NCBI GenBank assembly: GCA_964559865.1
Contig: CAZLJD010000025.1
Coordinates: forward strand, 34,397-98,396
Origin: JAGHAJ01 sp964559865 [NCBI: uncultured Synergistota bacterium]
GTDB taxonomy: Bacteria; Synergistota; JAGHAJ01
Direction: 5' to 3'
Length of the DNA stretch: 64,000 bases
Part shown: piece by piece, positions 24,724-33,713 of the stretch
Layout of the letters: each line of letters starts with the position of its first letter
Numbering within the stretch: the first letter of the stretch is position 1
Program-made: the position numbers and the translations under genes
Notes under the pieces: generated by a model
Databases searched by the model: none
What the model saw: the letters and a program-made list of their open reading frames with translations, nothing else
Told to the model about the DNA's origin: nothing

Positions 24724-25640
24724 ACGAAAGGGCTTGGGGTATCCTTTTAGATGTGGTTGAACATGCAGTTGATCTTCGGGTGAGGACATTTTACTCTAAA
24801 GGCGGTGCTATTTTGGTGGATGCGGGGATTGAGGCTGAAGGCTCTCTGAATGCTGGTATACTCATCTCTGAGATGTTGCTTTCGGGTTTGGGAGATGTAA
24901 ATGTCTTTTATGCGTCTGATTGGCTTAGTGTTCAGGTTTCTACAGATTTGCCTGTGGTTGCTTGTCTTGCCTCTCAGTATGCTGGGTGGAAGATCTCTTT
25001 GGGCAGTTTTTATGGCATGTGTTCCGGACCCGGTAGGCTCTTGGGGAGCAAAGAGGAGCTCTTTGATAGGTTTGGATGGTTGGAAGGTAGCACGAGGGCA
25101 GTATTGTTTATAGAGACATCTGATGTGCCTTCTCAGGAGGTAGTGGAGTATGTGTCCGATAGTTGCAAACTACACGAGGACAGAATAGGTATAGTATTTT
25201 CGTCTTCTAATAGTCTTGTGGGTTCCATACAGGTGCCAGCGAGAGTGGTGGAGACAGGCATCCACAAGCTCATGGAGGTAGGTTATGATGTTTCAAAGAT
25301 AAGATCAGCAGTGGGGTCTTCACCTATACCTCCTATAGGTGAGAGTGCTCTGGATGCTATAGGAAAATTGAATGATGCTATCATATATGGAGGAAGGACG
25401 ATATTCTATGTGGATGATGCAGACGACTTGTCAGATGTTATTAAGAAGATTCCTTCGAGTGCTTCTGCAAACTATGGTTTACCGTTTTTGGAAATATTCG
25501 GGCGAAACAACAATGACTTTTACAGTATAGATCCCCTTTTGTTCAGCCCGGCTGAAGTCTCTATGATATCTCTTAGAACAGGTAGGCTCTACCGTGCTGG
25601 TAGAGTGAATGTTGAGATATTGGAGAACTCTTTCAGATGA
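24711..25640 (+). CDS. mch: Methenyl-H4MPT cyclohydrolase
   Basis: 309 residues typical of Mch: LNERAWGILLDVVEHAVDLRVR at the start, GGAILVDAGIEAEGSLNAG, ACLASQYAGWKI, YGMCSGPGRLLGSKEELFDRFGW and ANYGLPFLEIFGRNNNDFYSIDPLLFSPAEV near the C-terminus. It interconverts formyl- and methenyl-H4MPT. The gene overlaps fwdC and, by 4 bases, the next ATP-grasp gene. Confidence 0.94.
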   Translation: MLRLNERAWGILLDVVEHAVDLRVRTFYSKGGAILVDAGIEAEGSLNAGILISEMLLSGLGDVNVFYASDWLSVQVSTDLPVVACLASQYAGWKISLGSFYGMCSGPGRLLGSKEELFDRFGWLEGSTRAVLFIETSDVPSQEVVEYVSDSCKLHEDRIGIVFSSSNSLVGSIQVPARVVETGIHKLMEVGYDVSKIRSAVGSSPIPPIGESALDAIGKLNDAIIYGGRTIFYVDDADDLSDVIKKIPSSASANYGLPFLEIFGRNNNDFYSIDPLLFSPAEVSMISLRTGRLYRAGRVNVEILENSFR

Positions 25641-26509
25641 GGCTTGGTATTGTGTCTACTGGTGCGGGATGGCAAGTGGAAGAGTTGAAAAGAGCTGCTG
25701 AGGATAGAGGATGGGATGTAGTTATGCTATCTCCCACAAGGTTTTCTGTTACCCTTCCTGAGATCGATCTAAGTATTCAGGGGAGAACTGTTACTGATTG
25801 TGATGCAGTTCTTGTCCGTAGTGTGCCACTTGGCTCTTTGGAGCAGGTGGTGTTTAGGTTGGATGTGCTGTACGCATTAGAGAGTAGTGGCATTCCAGTT
25901 GTAAATAGGCCATTTACGATAGAAAGAACAGTGGACAAGTTTTACACCTCTGTGGTGCTTTCGGGTATCGGTTTGCCTACGCCGAAGACAGTGGTTGTTG
26001 AGAGACTTTCTGATGCGATGGAATACTTTGACCAGCTTGGTGGTGATGTGGTCGTCAAACCTGTTTTTGGTTCGAATGGGGTGGGGATAGTTAGAATAAG
26101 GGATAAAGATGAGGCCTACAGAGTGTTTAAGGGGTTTCAGCTTTTAAGGTATGTCTTCTACATGCAAGAGTTTGTGCCGCACGGAGATTATGATGTTAGG
26201 GTTTTTTGGGCAAATGGAGATGTGGTTTCTGCGATGAAACGCCTTTCAGGAGGGTGGAAGAATAACATACATCAAGGTGGCAAGCCCGAATACTATAGAG
26301 TGGATGACGAACTAAGAGCGGTGTGCGGCAAGATTGCAGAGGTATTCAAAGCAGATTACCTCGGTATAGACTTATTATTTTCGGAAGATGGCAGGATGTA
26401 TGTCATAGAGGTAAATGGTATCCCCGGATGGAGGGGCTTGCAGAGTATTACGGATGTGAATATAGCAGGTGAAATATTGAGATGCATAGAGAAAAGAAAG
26501 CTTTTATAG
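25637..26509 (+). CDS. RimK-like ATP-grasp ligase (MptN/glutamate-ligase type)
   Basis: 290 residues. It has a RimK N-domain (DAVLVRSVPLGSLEQVVFRLDVLYALESSGIPVVNRPFTIERTVDKFYTSVVLSGIGLPTPKT), ATP-grasp loops VVKPVFGSNGVGIVRI and YMQEFVPHGDYDVRVFW, and the metal site DLLFSEDGRMYVIEVNGIPGW. Homologues add glutamate to H4MPT or F420, or act in methanofuran synthesis; the acceptor here is inferred from its place directly after mch. It overlaps the CitG-like gene by 28 bases. Confidence 0.85.
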   Translation: MRLGIVSTGAGWQVEELKRAAEDRGWDVVMLSPTRFSVTLPEIDLSIQGRTVTDCDAVLVRSVPLGSLEQVVFRLDVLYALESSGIPVVNRPFTIERTVDKFYTSVVLSGIGLPTPKTVVVERLSDAMEYFDQLGGDVVVKPVFGSNGVGIVRIRDKDEAYRVFKGFQLLRYVFYMQEFVPHGDYDVRVFWANGDVVSAMKRLSGGWKNNIHQGGKPEYYRVDDELRAVCGKIAEVFKADYLGIDLLFSEDGRMYVIEVNGIPGWRGLQSITDVNIAGEILRCIEKRKLL

Positions 26510-27339
26510 TGAAGTGTGCTCAGCTTGCGTGTTTGTACGAGGCAAGCTCTCCTAAACCGGGTAATGTGTATCCTTTTAAAGGTTTCCCTGAAATGAGCTT
26601 CGTGGATTTCGTTCTTGCTTCGGTGAACACTGGGATCACATTGTACGATGTGGATAAATTTGGTGTTGGAAAGCTCATATATAGATCATTAGAGAAAACA
26701 TATCAGAATCTCAGTGTGAATGTTAATCTTGGTGTGGTTTTACTGATAGTTCCTTTGGCAAGGGCGTTTTGGATAAAAGCTGATGAGGAGCCTTTGAGAG
26801 ATGCTCTTTGTGAGGTTTTAAGCTCTTTGACCGTTGAGGATGCGGAGTGGGTGTATAGGGGCATAAGAATGGTTTCGCCTGGGGGTATAGGTGAATCTAA
26901 GAAAGCAGACGTTAGGAGCACTCCAGATATTACACTCAAGGAGGCTATGAAGATTGCGGAAAGCAGGGATTCGATTGCGTATGAGTATGCTAATTGCTAT
27001 AAGATGACATTTGGTTTTTTGTATCCCCGTTTGCTCAATAATAGACAGGATTTAGGCCTTCAGGATGCAGTAGTGCACACATTTTTAGAGTTGCTTTCAG
27101 AAGTGCCAGATTCGCTTATTGTGCGTAAATATGGTATGGATGTGGCGATGGATGTGGTTAATAGAGCTCGATCTACTCTGGCTGCTGGTGGAATGCGGAG
27201 TGCCGAAGGTAGGAAAGCTGTCTTAGACTTGGATGATTACCTTCGTAGTGGTAGGAGAAAACTGAATCCGGGGACATCTGCTGATCTTATAGCTTCGGCT
27301 TTAATGGTCTACTTTTTGGAAGGGAATTCTGTTACATAG
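26482..27339 (+). CDS. CitG/MdcB-like triphosphoribosyl-dephospho-CoA synthase family protein
   Basis: 285 residues with SSPKPGNVYPFKGFPEMSFVDFVLAS, SPGGIGESKKADVRS and RSTLAAGGMRSAEGRKAVLDLDDYL, which match the CitG family. True CitG makes a citrate-lyase prosthetic group, but there are no citrate or malonate lyase genes here. Family members are regularly found in H4MPT clusters of methylotrophs, so a role in methanofuran or H4MPT synthesis is likely. The biochemical step is not known to me. Confidence 0.82.
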   Translation: MHREKKAFIVKCAQLACLYEASSPKPGNVYPFKGFPEMSFVDFVLASVNTGITLYDVDKFGVGKLIYRSLEKTYQNLSVNVNLGVVLLIVPLARAFWIKADEEPLRDALCEVLSSLTVEDAEWVYRGIRMVSPGGIGESKKADVRSTPDITLKEAMKIAESRDSIAYEYANCYKMTFGFLYPRLLNNRQDLGLQDAVVHTFLELLSEVPDSLIVRKYGMDVAMDVVNRARSTLAAGGMRSAEGRKAVLDLDDYLRSGRRKLNPGTSADLIASALMVYFLEGNSVT

Positions 27340-27354
27340 GGAGGGGGTGGTTGT

Positions 27355-28527
27355 TTGAAAGTGGCCTATTTGGACTGTTCCTCAGGTGTTAGTGGAGATA
27401 TGCTTTTGGGTGCCATAGTTGACGGTGGGGTGAGCATTGAGGTGTTGTTTGAGAAGCTTAAAACGCTTGGCATAGAATTTGAAATGAAGAGCAGGATTGT
27501 GTATAAGAATCATGTTAGGGCAACCAAAGTAGATGTTTCTTGGGATGAGGGACACCATCATCACAGACACTTTGGTGATATCAAGCGGATTATAGCTGAT
27601 TCTTCGATTCCGAATAGTGTTAAGGAGAAATCCATTGAGATTTTTCGCACTATAGCAGAAGCAGAGGCAAAAGTTCATGGATGTTCCGTGGAAGAAGTGC
27701 ACTTTCACGAGGTAGGTGCAGTAGATTCCATTGTAGATGTTGTGGGTTCTGTCTTGGGATTTGAGCTCCTTGGGGTAGAGGCGTTGTATGTGTCTGCTCT
27801 GAATGTGGGTAGTGGGAGGGTGAAGTGTGCGCATGGGGTGATGCCTGTGCCTGCACCTGCTACAAGTGAGATACTTCAGGGATTGCCGATATATTCTGAT
27901 GGCCAAGGTGAACTTGTTACTCCTACTGGTGCTGCCATTGTGAAGGTGCTGTCGAGCAAGTTTGGTAGCATACCTAATATAAAGCTTGAGAAGGTTTCTC
28001 TTGGAGCTGGCGGTAGGGATATACCTGAGTTTCCTAATGTTTTGCGGATGTTTTTGGGGGAATTGGATGCGGCTGAAGGTTACGATACGGATGAAGTAGT
28101 GATCCTTGAGACCGATGTAGATGATCTTACGCCGGAGATGGTGGGTAATCTCTATGACACGCTTCTTGATGCCGGGGCACTTGATGTAGTAGTTGTTCCG
28201 GTCTTTATGAAGAAGAACAGGACTGGTTTCAGGATTTCGGTTACGGTGGGAAATGATGCTGTGATGGAGATCCTTGGCAAACTCTTTGCTGAGACTACAA
28301 CCTTTGGTGTGAGGGTTAGTAGAGTTAGAAGGTACAAACTTTTTAGAGAGGAAAGGATTGTGGAGACAAGCTGGGGTAGTGTGAAGGTGAAAGTTGGTAG
28401 TGTAGGTGATAAGGCCGTTACTGTGTCTCCTGAGTATGAATCTTGCAGAGAGGTTGCCTTGAAGAAAGGTGTGCCACTTAAGGATGTTTATAGGGAAGTT
28501 ATAGGCAAGGTAGGAGAAAATATTTAG
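27355..28527 (+). CDS. larC: LarC nickel insertase (full length)
   Basis: 390 residues. N-terminal DUF111 motif YLDCSSGVSGDMLLGA, a His-rich segment GHHHHRHFGDI near residue 65, VHFHEVGAVDSIVDVVG, ALNVGSGRVKCAHGVMPVPAPAT, PTGAAI, and the C-terminal ETDVDDLTPEM, FMKKNRTGF and EYESCREVA. LarC inserts Ni into the pincer nucleotide using CTP. Unlike the split larC1/larC2 of lactobacilli, this frame is continuous. It lies inside the H4MPT cluster between the CitG-like gene and mtdB. Start TTG 27355 with GGGAGGGGG upstream. Confidence 0.92.
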   Translation: MKVAYLDCSSGVSGDMLLGAIVDGGVSIEVLFEKLKTLGIEFEMKSRIVYKNHVRATKVDVSWDEGHHHHRHFGDIKRIIADSSIPNSVKEKSIEIFRTIAEAEAKVHGCSVEEVHFHEVGAVDSIVDVVGSVLGFELLGVEALYVSALNVGSGRVKCAHGVMPVPAPATSEILQGLPIYSDGQGELVTPTGAAIVKVLSSKFGSIPNIKLEKVSLGAGGRDIPEFPNVLRMFLGELDAAEGYDTDEVVILETDVDDLTPEMVGNLYDTLLDAGALDVVVVPVFMKKNRTGFRISVTVGNDAVMEILGKLFAETTTFGVRVSRVRRYKLFREERIVETSWGSVKVKVGSVGDKAVTVSPEYESCREVALKKGVPLKDVYREVIGKVGENI

Positions 28528-28546
28528 TATTAGGGGGGGATGTGTA

Positions 28547-29440
28547 ATGCCTAAGAAGGTTGTTTTTTTCTTGAGTAGTGACAAGTATGCAAGCCCATTT
28601 GATGTGCTTGTGCTTTACGATGGTGGGGCAGATGCGGTGGTTACATATGGGGATGTGTCTGTAGATGATGTGAGGAGCCTCGTGATGGATGCCATGTTCC
28701 CGCGGGGTCCCAAGGGGATAGGGGATACTACACTGTTTATAGGTGGCAAGGATGTAGCTAAGTGTGAGGAGATGCTGAAGGTGGCTAAAAAGACTATGTT
28801 TCCTCCGTTTGAGATTTCGGTTATCTTTGACCCGGCTGGTTCCTGCACGACTTCTGCTGCACTGGTTGCCAAAGTTGCTTACACGGTCAAAGAGAGGCTT
28901 GGGGGTACTCTTTCCGGTAGGAAAATTACGGTGTTGGCGGGTGCTGGGAATGTGGGTTCTCGTGCTGCTCATCTGTTTGCTAAGGAGGGAGCAGATGTTG
29001 TTATAGCAGATCTGGCTAATGATGTGGCCAAAAAAGTAGCAAGTGAGGTAAACGAGAAGGTGGGTTTGGGGAAGGTGAGCGTCTTCGAACTCGAAAGGTC
29101 TGATGATTCAGTTTATGAAGCGTGTAAAAATTCTGAGATTGTAGTATCCACTGCTCCTCCGGGTGTGAGAACGCTTTCTAAAGATGTCCTTGGTAAGCTT
29201 TCTGGTTGCAAGTTAGTGGCAGATATAAATGCTGTTCCACCAGAGGGTATAGAGGGGATGAAAGCAACTGCAGATGGAGATGAGATAGCGAGCGGTGTCT
29301 TTTCTGTTGGGCCGCTGAGTATAGGTGTGGTGAAGTTGCAGGTTGAGTTGAAGTTGGTGGAGGAGGCAGTTTCTTCTCAGAAGGGTATATTTGGATATGA
29401 AGAGGCATATGAGCTTGCTAAAAAGGTGGTAGGTATCTGA
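28547..29440 (+). CDS. mtdB: NAD(P)-dependent methylene-H4MPT dehydrogenase
   Basis: 297 residues. The N-terminal catalytic part (KKVVFFLSSDKYASPFDVLVLYDGGADAVVTYG, MFPRGPKGIGDTTLFIGG, IFDPAGSCTTSAALVAKV) and a Rossmann domain VLAGAGNVGSRAAHLFAKEGADVVIADL identify MtdA/MtdB-type dehydrogenases. The cluster context favours MtdB (H4MPT-specific). It interconverts methylene- and methenyl-H4MPT. Good RBS (GGGGGGATG region) and a 19-base gap from larC. Confidence 0.9.
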   Translation: MPKKVVFFLSSDKYASPFDVLVLYDGGADAVVTYGDVSVDDVRSLVMDAMFPRGPKGIGDTTLFIGGKDVAKCEEMLKVAKKTMFPPFEISVIFDPAGSCTTSAALVAKVAYTVKERLGGTLSGRKITVLAGAGNVGSRAAHLFAKEGADVVIADLANDVAKKVASEVNEKVGLGKVSVFELERSDDSVYEACKNSEIVVSTAPPGVRTLSKDVLGKLSGCKLVADINAVPPEGIEGMKATADGDEIASGVFSVGPLSIGVVKLQVELKLVEEAVSSQKGIFGYEEAYELAKKVVGI

Positions 29441-30340
29441 GTGGTGTTAGAAGATAAGTTTTCCGGGGCTCTCCTGGGATTTTCTGTTGGTGATGTTGTG
29501 GGGAGCCCCTACGAAGGTTTGAGTGCTTTTGATATTAAGGATAAGTGGAAGATAGGAGAAGGGAGTATAACGGATGATACGGAGCTTATGCTTTCTACAT
29601 CTGAAAGTTTAATAGAGTGTGGTTGTATAGACCCTGTTGATATGGCTAGGAGGCTTGTAGATTCCTTTGATGAAGGTAAGTTAAAAAGGATAGGCAGTAG
29701 AGTTAAGCACGCTATAGAGAACCTTAAAAGAGGGGTTTTACCTGCTAAAAGTGGAGCAAAGGGCCAGTGGGCATCAGGGAGTGGTGGCATACTGAGATCG
29801 GTAGCGGTTGCGCTTTTTATGTTTGGATGTGATGAGAAAAAGGTGAAGAGTGGGATAAGATATACTGTTATGATTACGCACAACAACGAAGATGCCATAG
29901 AAGGAGCATATGTCTTTTCTAAGATATTGCATCTCTTATTGAGAGGCGAGGATGTTCGCAGAGGCATCGAAAGAGTAGTTGAGGGAATACGGAGTGTTAG
30001 GCTAAAAGAGGAGATAAAGAGGCGGTTGGCTTTGTTGGAGACAGCATCGGAGCTTGTGGATGTTTTGCCGGGGATTGGTGTAAAATCTGATGTTTATAGT
30101 GTTCTTGGAAATGCTATCTGCTGTTTTTTGAGACACTATACCTCTTTTGAAGATAGTATAAGGTGTTCTATTCTAATAGGTGGGGATACAGATACCACGG
30201 CAGCAGTTGTGGGAGCATTTTGGGGTGCTCTGAATGGTGCATCTAAAATTCCCCTTGAGTACAAGGTCGTTTTGGGAGATTTGGAAGAGCGCATTATCCA
30301 GATTGCCACTTCGCTTTATAAAAGGAGAATGTGTAGGTAA
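29441..30340 (+). CDS. ADP-ribosylglycohydrolase (DraG family)
   Basis: 299 residues with the family's metal sites: GFSVGDVVGSPYEG, SITDDTELML (paired Asp near residue 45) and IGGDTDTTAAVVGAFWGAL near residue 250. DraG-type enzymes remove ADP-ribose from proteins, including nitrogenase reductase. No DraT or nif genes are visible, so its target is unknown. It abuts mtdB (no gap) and shares one base with the next gene, so it is a full member of the H4MPT operon, which is unusual. Confidence 0.88.
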   Translation: MVLEDKFSGALLGFSVGDVVGSPYEGLSAFDIKDKWKIGEGSITDDTELMLSTSESLIECGCIDPVDMARRLVDSFDEGKLKRIGSRVKHAIENLKRGVLPAKSGAKGQWASGSGGILRSVAVALFMFGCDEKKVKSGIRYTVMITHNNEDAIEGAYVFSKILHLLLRGEDVRRGIERVVEGIRSVRLKEEIKRRLALLETASELVDVLPGIGVKSDVYSVLGNAICCFLRHYTSFEDSIRCSILIGGDTDTTAAVVGAFWGALNGASKIPLEYKVVLGDLEERIIQIATSLYKRRMCR

Positions 30341-31683
30341 TGAACAAGAGAGTAGTTTTGCTTACTGGTAGGTTGGCAGAGAAGCCGTTGAGAAAGGTAG
30401 TAAGCGAAATGTCTAATGTGGATGTTGTGCCATTGGGTATAACAGTTGCTGCGTTTATGACTACGGATTACATCCTCAAAAATTATTCACCGGACGAAGG
30501 TGTATCGAGGGTTATCGTATCTGGTAAGTGTAAGAATGTGGATGTAGTCAGACTGAGTAAGATGTGGGATATAGATGTTCAAAAAGGGCCAGAAGATCTA
30601 AAGGACATTCCCTTGTTTCTTTCTGGTGGGGGCGTAAGAAAGATAAGGTTGAATAGCTATGATATAAAAATATTTGCAGAGATTGTAGATGCACCGTTGT
30701 TGTCCTTCGATAAGATAATGGATTATGCGGATTATTACCATAAGAGCGGTGCAGATATCATAGATATAGGATGTATTCCTGGTCACAGTTATAAAGATGT
30801 GGGTAAAGTTGTGAGTGCTTTGAAGGACAGAGGATATATGGTTAGCATAGATACATTTGACCGTGATACCATAGCTATGGCAGATAGTGCAGGTGTGGAT
30901 TATGTACTCAGTTTGAACTCTTACAATATGGATTTGGCTTCATCTTTGAATGCGTGTCCGGTTATTGTGCCAGATTTTGGTAACCTTGGGATGAATTCTC
31001 TGATAGAAAATGTCAGGAATTTTAGAGCGATAAGGGGAGATAAGAAATTCATTATAGATCCGGTGATTTCGCCTTTTAATGTGGGGTTTATTGATTCTAT
31101 AGTTAGATACCACCGAGCAAAGGAGCTGTTCCCTGATGTGGAGATGCTTATGGGGATAGGAAATCTTACGGAGCTTACCGATGGCGATAGTACGGGGTTA
31201 AACATGGCTCTTGTAAGTATTGCTCAGGAGTTGGGTGTTCGTTATGTACTCACCACTGAGGTTGTTAACTGGGCTAAAGGGAGTGTGCGTGAGGTAGATA
31301 TAGCAAGAAGGATATCGTATTACTCTTTTGCTGAGAAACTGCCGCCCAAGAATGTCAGTGGACTTCTGGTTGCACTAAAGGATCCACCATTTAGTAGGTT
31401 TACGGTAGAGGAACTGCGTAGTATGCAACGGGAAATAAAAGACAGGAACTGGAGGATATTTGTTTCGTCTGAAGGTAAAATATGTGTATTTAATAGGGAT
31501 AAGTTTCTGTTGGGTACTGATATCCACAAGATATTTACCGAAATGCAGATTACTGACCCGGATCATGCGTTCTATATTGGTAGAGAGCTTTATAAGGCGA
31601 AAATCTCGATTATCTTGAGTAAGAACTATGTTCAGGATGAGGAATTGAGGTGGGGGTATCTTTGTTGTGGGGAAGAAGATTAA
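30340..31683 (+). CDS. Dihydropteroate-synthase-like protein (H4MPT cluster)
   Basis: 447 residues. The central TIM-barrel resembles dihydropteroate synthase (GADIIDIGCIPG, MVSIDTFDRDTIAMADSAGVDYVLSLN, LMGIGNLTELTDGDSTGLNMALVSIAQELGVRYVLTTEVVNWAKG). The N-terminal 120 residues (VLLTGRLAEKPLRKVV) and a C-terminal domain are extra. This long form is typical of H4MPT clusters in bacteria, where it is thought to act in pterin-side assembly. True folP is not in the window. Confidence 0.87.
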   Translation: MNKRVVLLTGRLAEKPLRKVVSEMSNVDVVPLGITVAAFMTTDYILKNYSPDEGVSRVIVSGKCKNVDVVRLSKMWDIDVQKGPEDLKDIPLFLSGGGVRKIRLNSYDIKIFAEIVDAPLLSFDKIMDYADYYHKSGADIIDIGCIPGHSYKDVGKVVSALKDRGYMVSIDTFDRDTIAMADSAGVDYVLSLNSYNMDLASSLNACPVIVPDFGNLGMNSLIENVRNFRAIRGDKKFIIDPVISPFNVGFIDSIVRYHRAKELFPDVEMLMGIGNLTELTDGDSTGLNMALVSIAQELGVRYVLTTEVVNWAKGSVREVDIARRISYYSFAEKLPPKNVSGLLVALKDPPFSRFTVEELRSMQREIKDRNWRIFVSSEGKICVFNRDKFLLGTDIHKIFTEMQITDPDHAFYIGRELYKAKISIILSKNYVQDEELRWGYLCCGEED

Positions 31684-32218
31684 TGTTGCCTGGGCTATAA
31701 CTGGTTCGGGTGAATTTATGCCTGAAGTTACATCTCTCCTTTGTAGGCTTCCTGTAGGTGGCATAGATTTGTTTCTTTCCAGGGCTGGTGAAGAAGTGGT
31801 GAAAATGTACGAACCTACCCTGCTTCAGAGAGAAAGCATAGCACATGTATTTTACGATAGGGGTGGGGCATATCCTATAAGTGGTAGATTTTCTGTTGGT
31901 TACTATCACCTTTTGGTAGTGGCACCCGCAACATCTAATACGGTTGCGAAAATGGTCTATGGTATAGCTGATACACTTGTTACTACTATATTTGCCCAAG
32001 CTGGAAAAGCGAGGGTTCCAATTGTAGTTCTTCCAAGTGATGTAAACGAGGTAATGATTTCAAACGCTCCCAATGGTAGGAAAATTGTATTGTACAGGCG
32101 TGAAGTAGACTTCAGAAATGTAGCTTTACTTTCCAAAATGGAAGGTGTAAGCGTAGTAAATACCGTTGGTGCTTTGATAGAATACATTTCACGCTTTGGT
32201 TTGTTTTTGCTTAAGTAG
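31667..32218 (+). CDS. DmrB-like archaeal-type flavoprotein (dihydromethanopterin reductase candidate)
   Basis: 183 residues of the flavin-dependent HFCD fold: INVAWAITGSGEFMPEV, LSRAGEEVVKMYE, VVAPATSNTVAKMVYGIADTLVTT (flavin-binding PAT motif), IVVLPSDVNEVM. Archaeal DmrB and the bacterial AfpA proteins of H4MPT clusters share this form and reduce dihydromethanopterin. It overlaps the preceding gene by 17 bases and closes the H4MPT operon. Confidence 0.84.
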   Translation: MGKKINVAWAITGSGEFMPEVTSLLCRLPVGGIDLFLSRAGEEVVKMYEPTLLQRESIAHVFYDRGGAYPISGRFSVGYYHLLVVAPATSNTVAKMVYGIADTLVTTIFAQAGKARVPIVVLPSDVNEVMISNAPNGRKIVLYRREVDFRNVALLSKMEGVSVVNTVGALIEYISRFGLFLLK

Positions 32219-32227
32219 GGGGTTGCT

Positions 32228-32338
32228 ATGCGGTTTGTGTCGTTTGCATTGGGTTGGAAGAGTTACAGTCTTAGTGGAGTGGAAGCGGAGTTGAAGCAGG
32301 ACTGTATGCCTTTGGTATGTGGCTGTTTTATGGTATAA
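32228..32338 (+). CDS. Possible 36-aa Cys-containing peptide
   Basis: The frame starts at ATG 32228 with AGGGGG upstream and ends at TAA 32338, just after the flavoprotein stop. It encodes a 36-residue peptide with three Cys near the C-terminus (DC...LVCGCF). The 3' end of the frame contains the promoter of the next gene. It has no recognisable homology and may not be translated. Confidence 0.3.
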   Translation: MRFVSFALGWKSYSLSGVEAELKQDCMPLVCGCFMV

Positions 32339-32339
32339 T
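32311..32339 (+). promoter_or_regulatory. Extended -10 promoter for the FAH-family gene
   Basis: TGGTATAAT (32331-32339) is an extended -10; the -35 is weak (TTTGGT at 32311-32316, 17-base spacer). It gives about 24 bases of leader before the ATG at 32370. Confidence 0.6.
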
Positions 32340-32369
32340 AGTCTCTACTTTTTCAGGGAGGTAAAAGAC

Positions 32370-33158
32370 ATGCGTATTGCGAGGTTTGAGGCGAATGGTG
32401 AGGTTTTTTGGGGTATTGAAGCAAACGGTACTCTGTGTGCGGTTTCCTCTAATTGGGAAGAGTTTTTGAGCTTGTTCTACAGTGGTAAAGAGCTTGATGG
32501 GGAGTGTTTCGGCGCTGATGATGTGAGATTACTCGCACCTGTCACGCCTACGAAGATAGTGGCACTTGGCCTTAATTACAGAGACCACTCTGCTGAGATG
32601 TCTGAGCGGATACCGGAAGAGCCGCTTCTGTTTATGAAGCCTTCTTCTGCTGTGATTGGTCCGGGTGAGTGGATAGTGTATCCTCCTCAGTCCTCGAGAG
32701 TGGACTATGAGGCTGAGCTGGGCGTTGTAATTGGGAAAACTGCGAGATGGGTGAGAAGAGAAAATGTGATGGATTTCATTTTGGGTTACACATGCTTTAA
32801 TGATGTTACTGCAAGGGATCTTCAGAGCAAAGATGGTCAATGGACGAGGGCAAAGTCTTTCGACACCTTTGCGCCGATTGGTCCATATGTGGTAACGGAC
32901 ATAAATCCTTCTGACCTTTACATAAGATCTTATGTAAATGGCGAAATGAGACAGAATAGCAGAACCTCCTTGCTCATATTTGATGTGCCTTATGTATTGG
33001 AGTTTGTTAGTTCTGTTATGACACTTTATCCAGGTGATGTCATTGCTACTGGGACACCTGCTGGAGTTGGTCCTGTAAACATAGGTGATACAGTTACCGT
33101 AGAAATAGAAGGAATAGGCAAATTAACGAACAGAGTAAGAGGGGTGTCTCTACCATGA
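32370..33158 (+). CDS. Fumarylacetoacetate hydrolase family protein
   Basis: 262 residues of the FAH fold. Motifs: [54 protein letters not shown] (metal Glu pair), [26 protein letters not shown] and [31 protein letters not shown]. Members include 2-hydroxyhepta-2,4-diene-1,7-dioate isomerases, acylpyruvases and oxaloacetate decarboxylases; the substrate is not determinable. ATG 32370 has GGGAGG upstream. Its 3' end overlaps gspG, on the other strand, by 9 bases. Confidence 0.9.
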   Translation: MRIARFEANGEVFWGIEANGTLCAVSSNWEEFLSLFYSGKELDGECFGADDVRLLAPVTPTKIVALGLNYRDHSAEMSERIPEEPLLFMKPSSAVIGPGEWIVYPPQSSRVDYEAELGVVIGKTARWVRRENVMDFILGYTCFNDVTARDLQSKDGQWTRAKSFDTFAPIGPYVVTDINPSDLYIRSYVNGEMRQNSRTSLLIFDVPYVLEFVSSVMTLYPGDVIATGTPAGVGPVNIGDTVTVEIEGIGKLTNRVRGVSLP

Positions 33159-33563
33159 TGTAATGTCTTTGTTTGCTCCTTCTCCTCCTGGTTCTCCATC
33201 TGCACCGTAGGAGATTATGTCGTATGCGCCGTGTTCGCCTGGGCATCTGTATATGTAAGGATTGCCCCATGGGTCAAGGGGTACTTTGTCCATGTACCCG
33301 TCTTTTCTGTAATGCTTGGGCTCTCTGCCGGTTGCGGGTTTCTTCACGAGTGCTTGCAGTCCCTGTTCGGTGGAGGGATAAAATCCGTTGTCCAGATAGA
33401 ACATTTCAAGTGCAGTTTTGAAGTTCTTTATCTGCATCTTTGCTGCAGTTATCTTTGCTTCTTGAGCTCTTTGCATGAGTTTAGGGACGACTATCGCAGA
33501 TAAAACCCCAATTATACTTACGACAATCATCAACTCTATGAGTGTGAATCCTCTTCTTTTCAT
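33150..33563 (-). CDS. gspG: Type II secretion major pseudopilin GspG
   Basis: 137 residues. The prepilin signal [26 protein letters not shown] with Glu5 of the mature protein is clear, followed by [62 protein letters not shown], the calcium-binding GspG signature. It implies a type II secretion system, hence an outer membrane; the other gsp genes are not in the window. ATG 33563 is used because GGAAAGGTG precedes it, rather than the GTG 6 bases earlier. Confidence 0.95.
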   Translation of the reverse strand: MKRRGFTLIELMIVVSIIGVLSAIVVPKLMQRAQEAKITAAKMQIKNFKTALEMFYLDNGFYPSTEQGLQALVKKPATGREPKHYRKDGYMDKVPLDPWGNPYIYRCPGEHGAYDIISYGADGEPGGEGANKDITSW

Positions 33564-33594
33564 CTGCACACCTTTCCTCAGATTGGCGCTATTT

Positions 33595-33623
33595 ATTATA
33601 ATTTAACTATTTAGTAGATTCAA
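33595..33623 (-). promoter_or_regulatory. Promoter for gspG
   Basis: Minus strand: TTGAAT (33623-33618), 17-base spacer, TATAAT (33600-33595), about 30 bases before the start codon. Confidence 0.7.
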
Positions 33624-33661
33624 GTCTTAATTTGCTGTTCAAACCCTATTAAGGCTTTTTT

Positions 33662-33689
33662 TTGCTGTGACCTTGTGATAAAGTATATA
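33662..33689 (+). promoter_or_regulatory. Probable promoter for the 188-aa secreted protein
   Basis: TTGCTG (33662-33667), 16-base spacer, TATATA (33684-33689), 25 bases before the ATG at 33714. Moderate match only. Confidence 0.45.
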
Positions 33690-33713
33690 GGATATCGAAA
33701 GGAGGAGATGGGG

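Noticed and set aside
27382-28584. Long (400-codon) open frame on the minus strand opposite larC
   Set aside because: It is the mirror of larC and an overlapping neighbour; it has low-complexity, His/Tyr/Asn-rich composition and no recognisable domain or ribosome-binding site.
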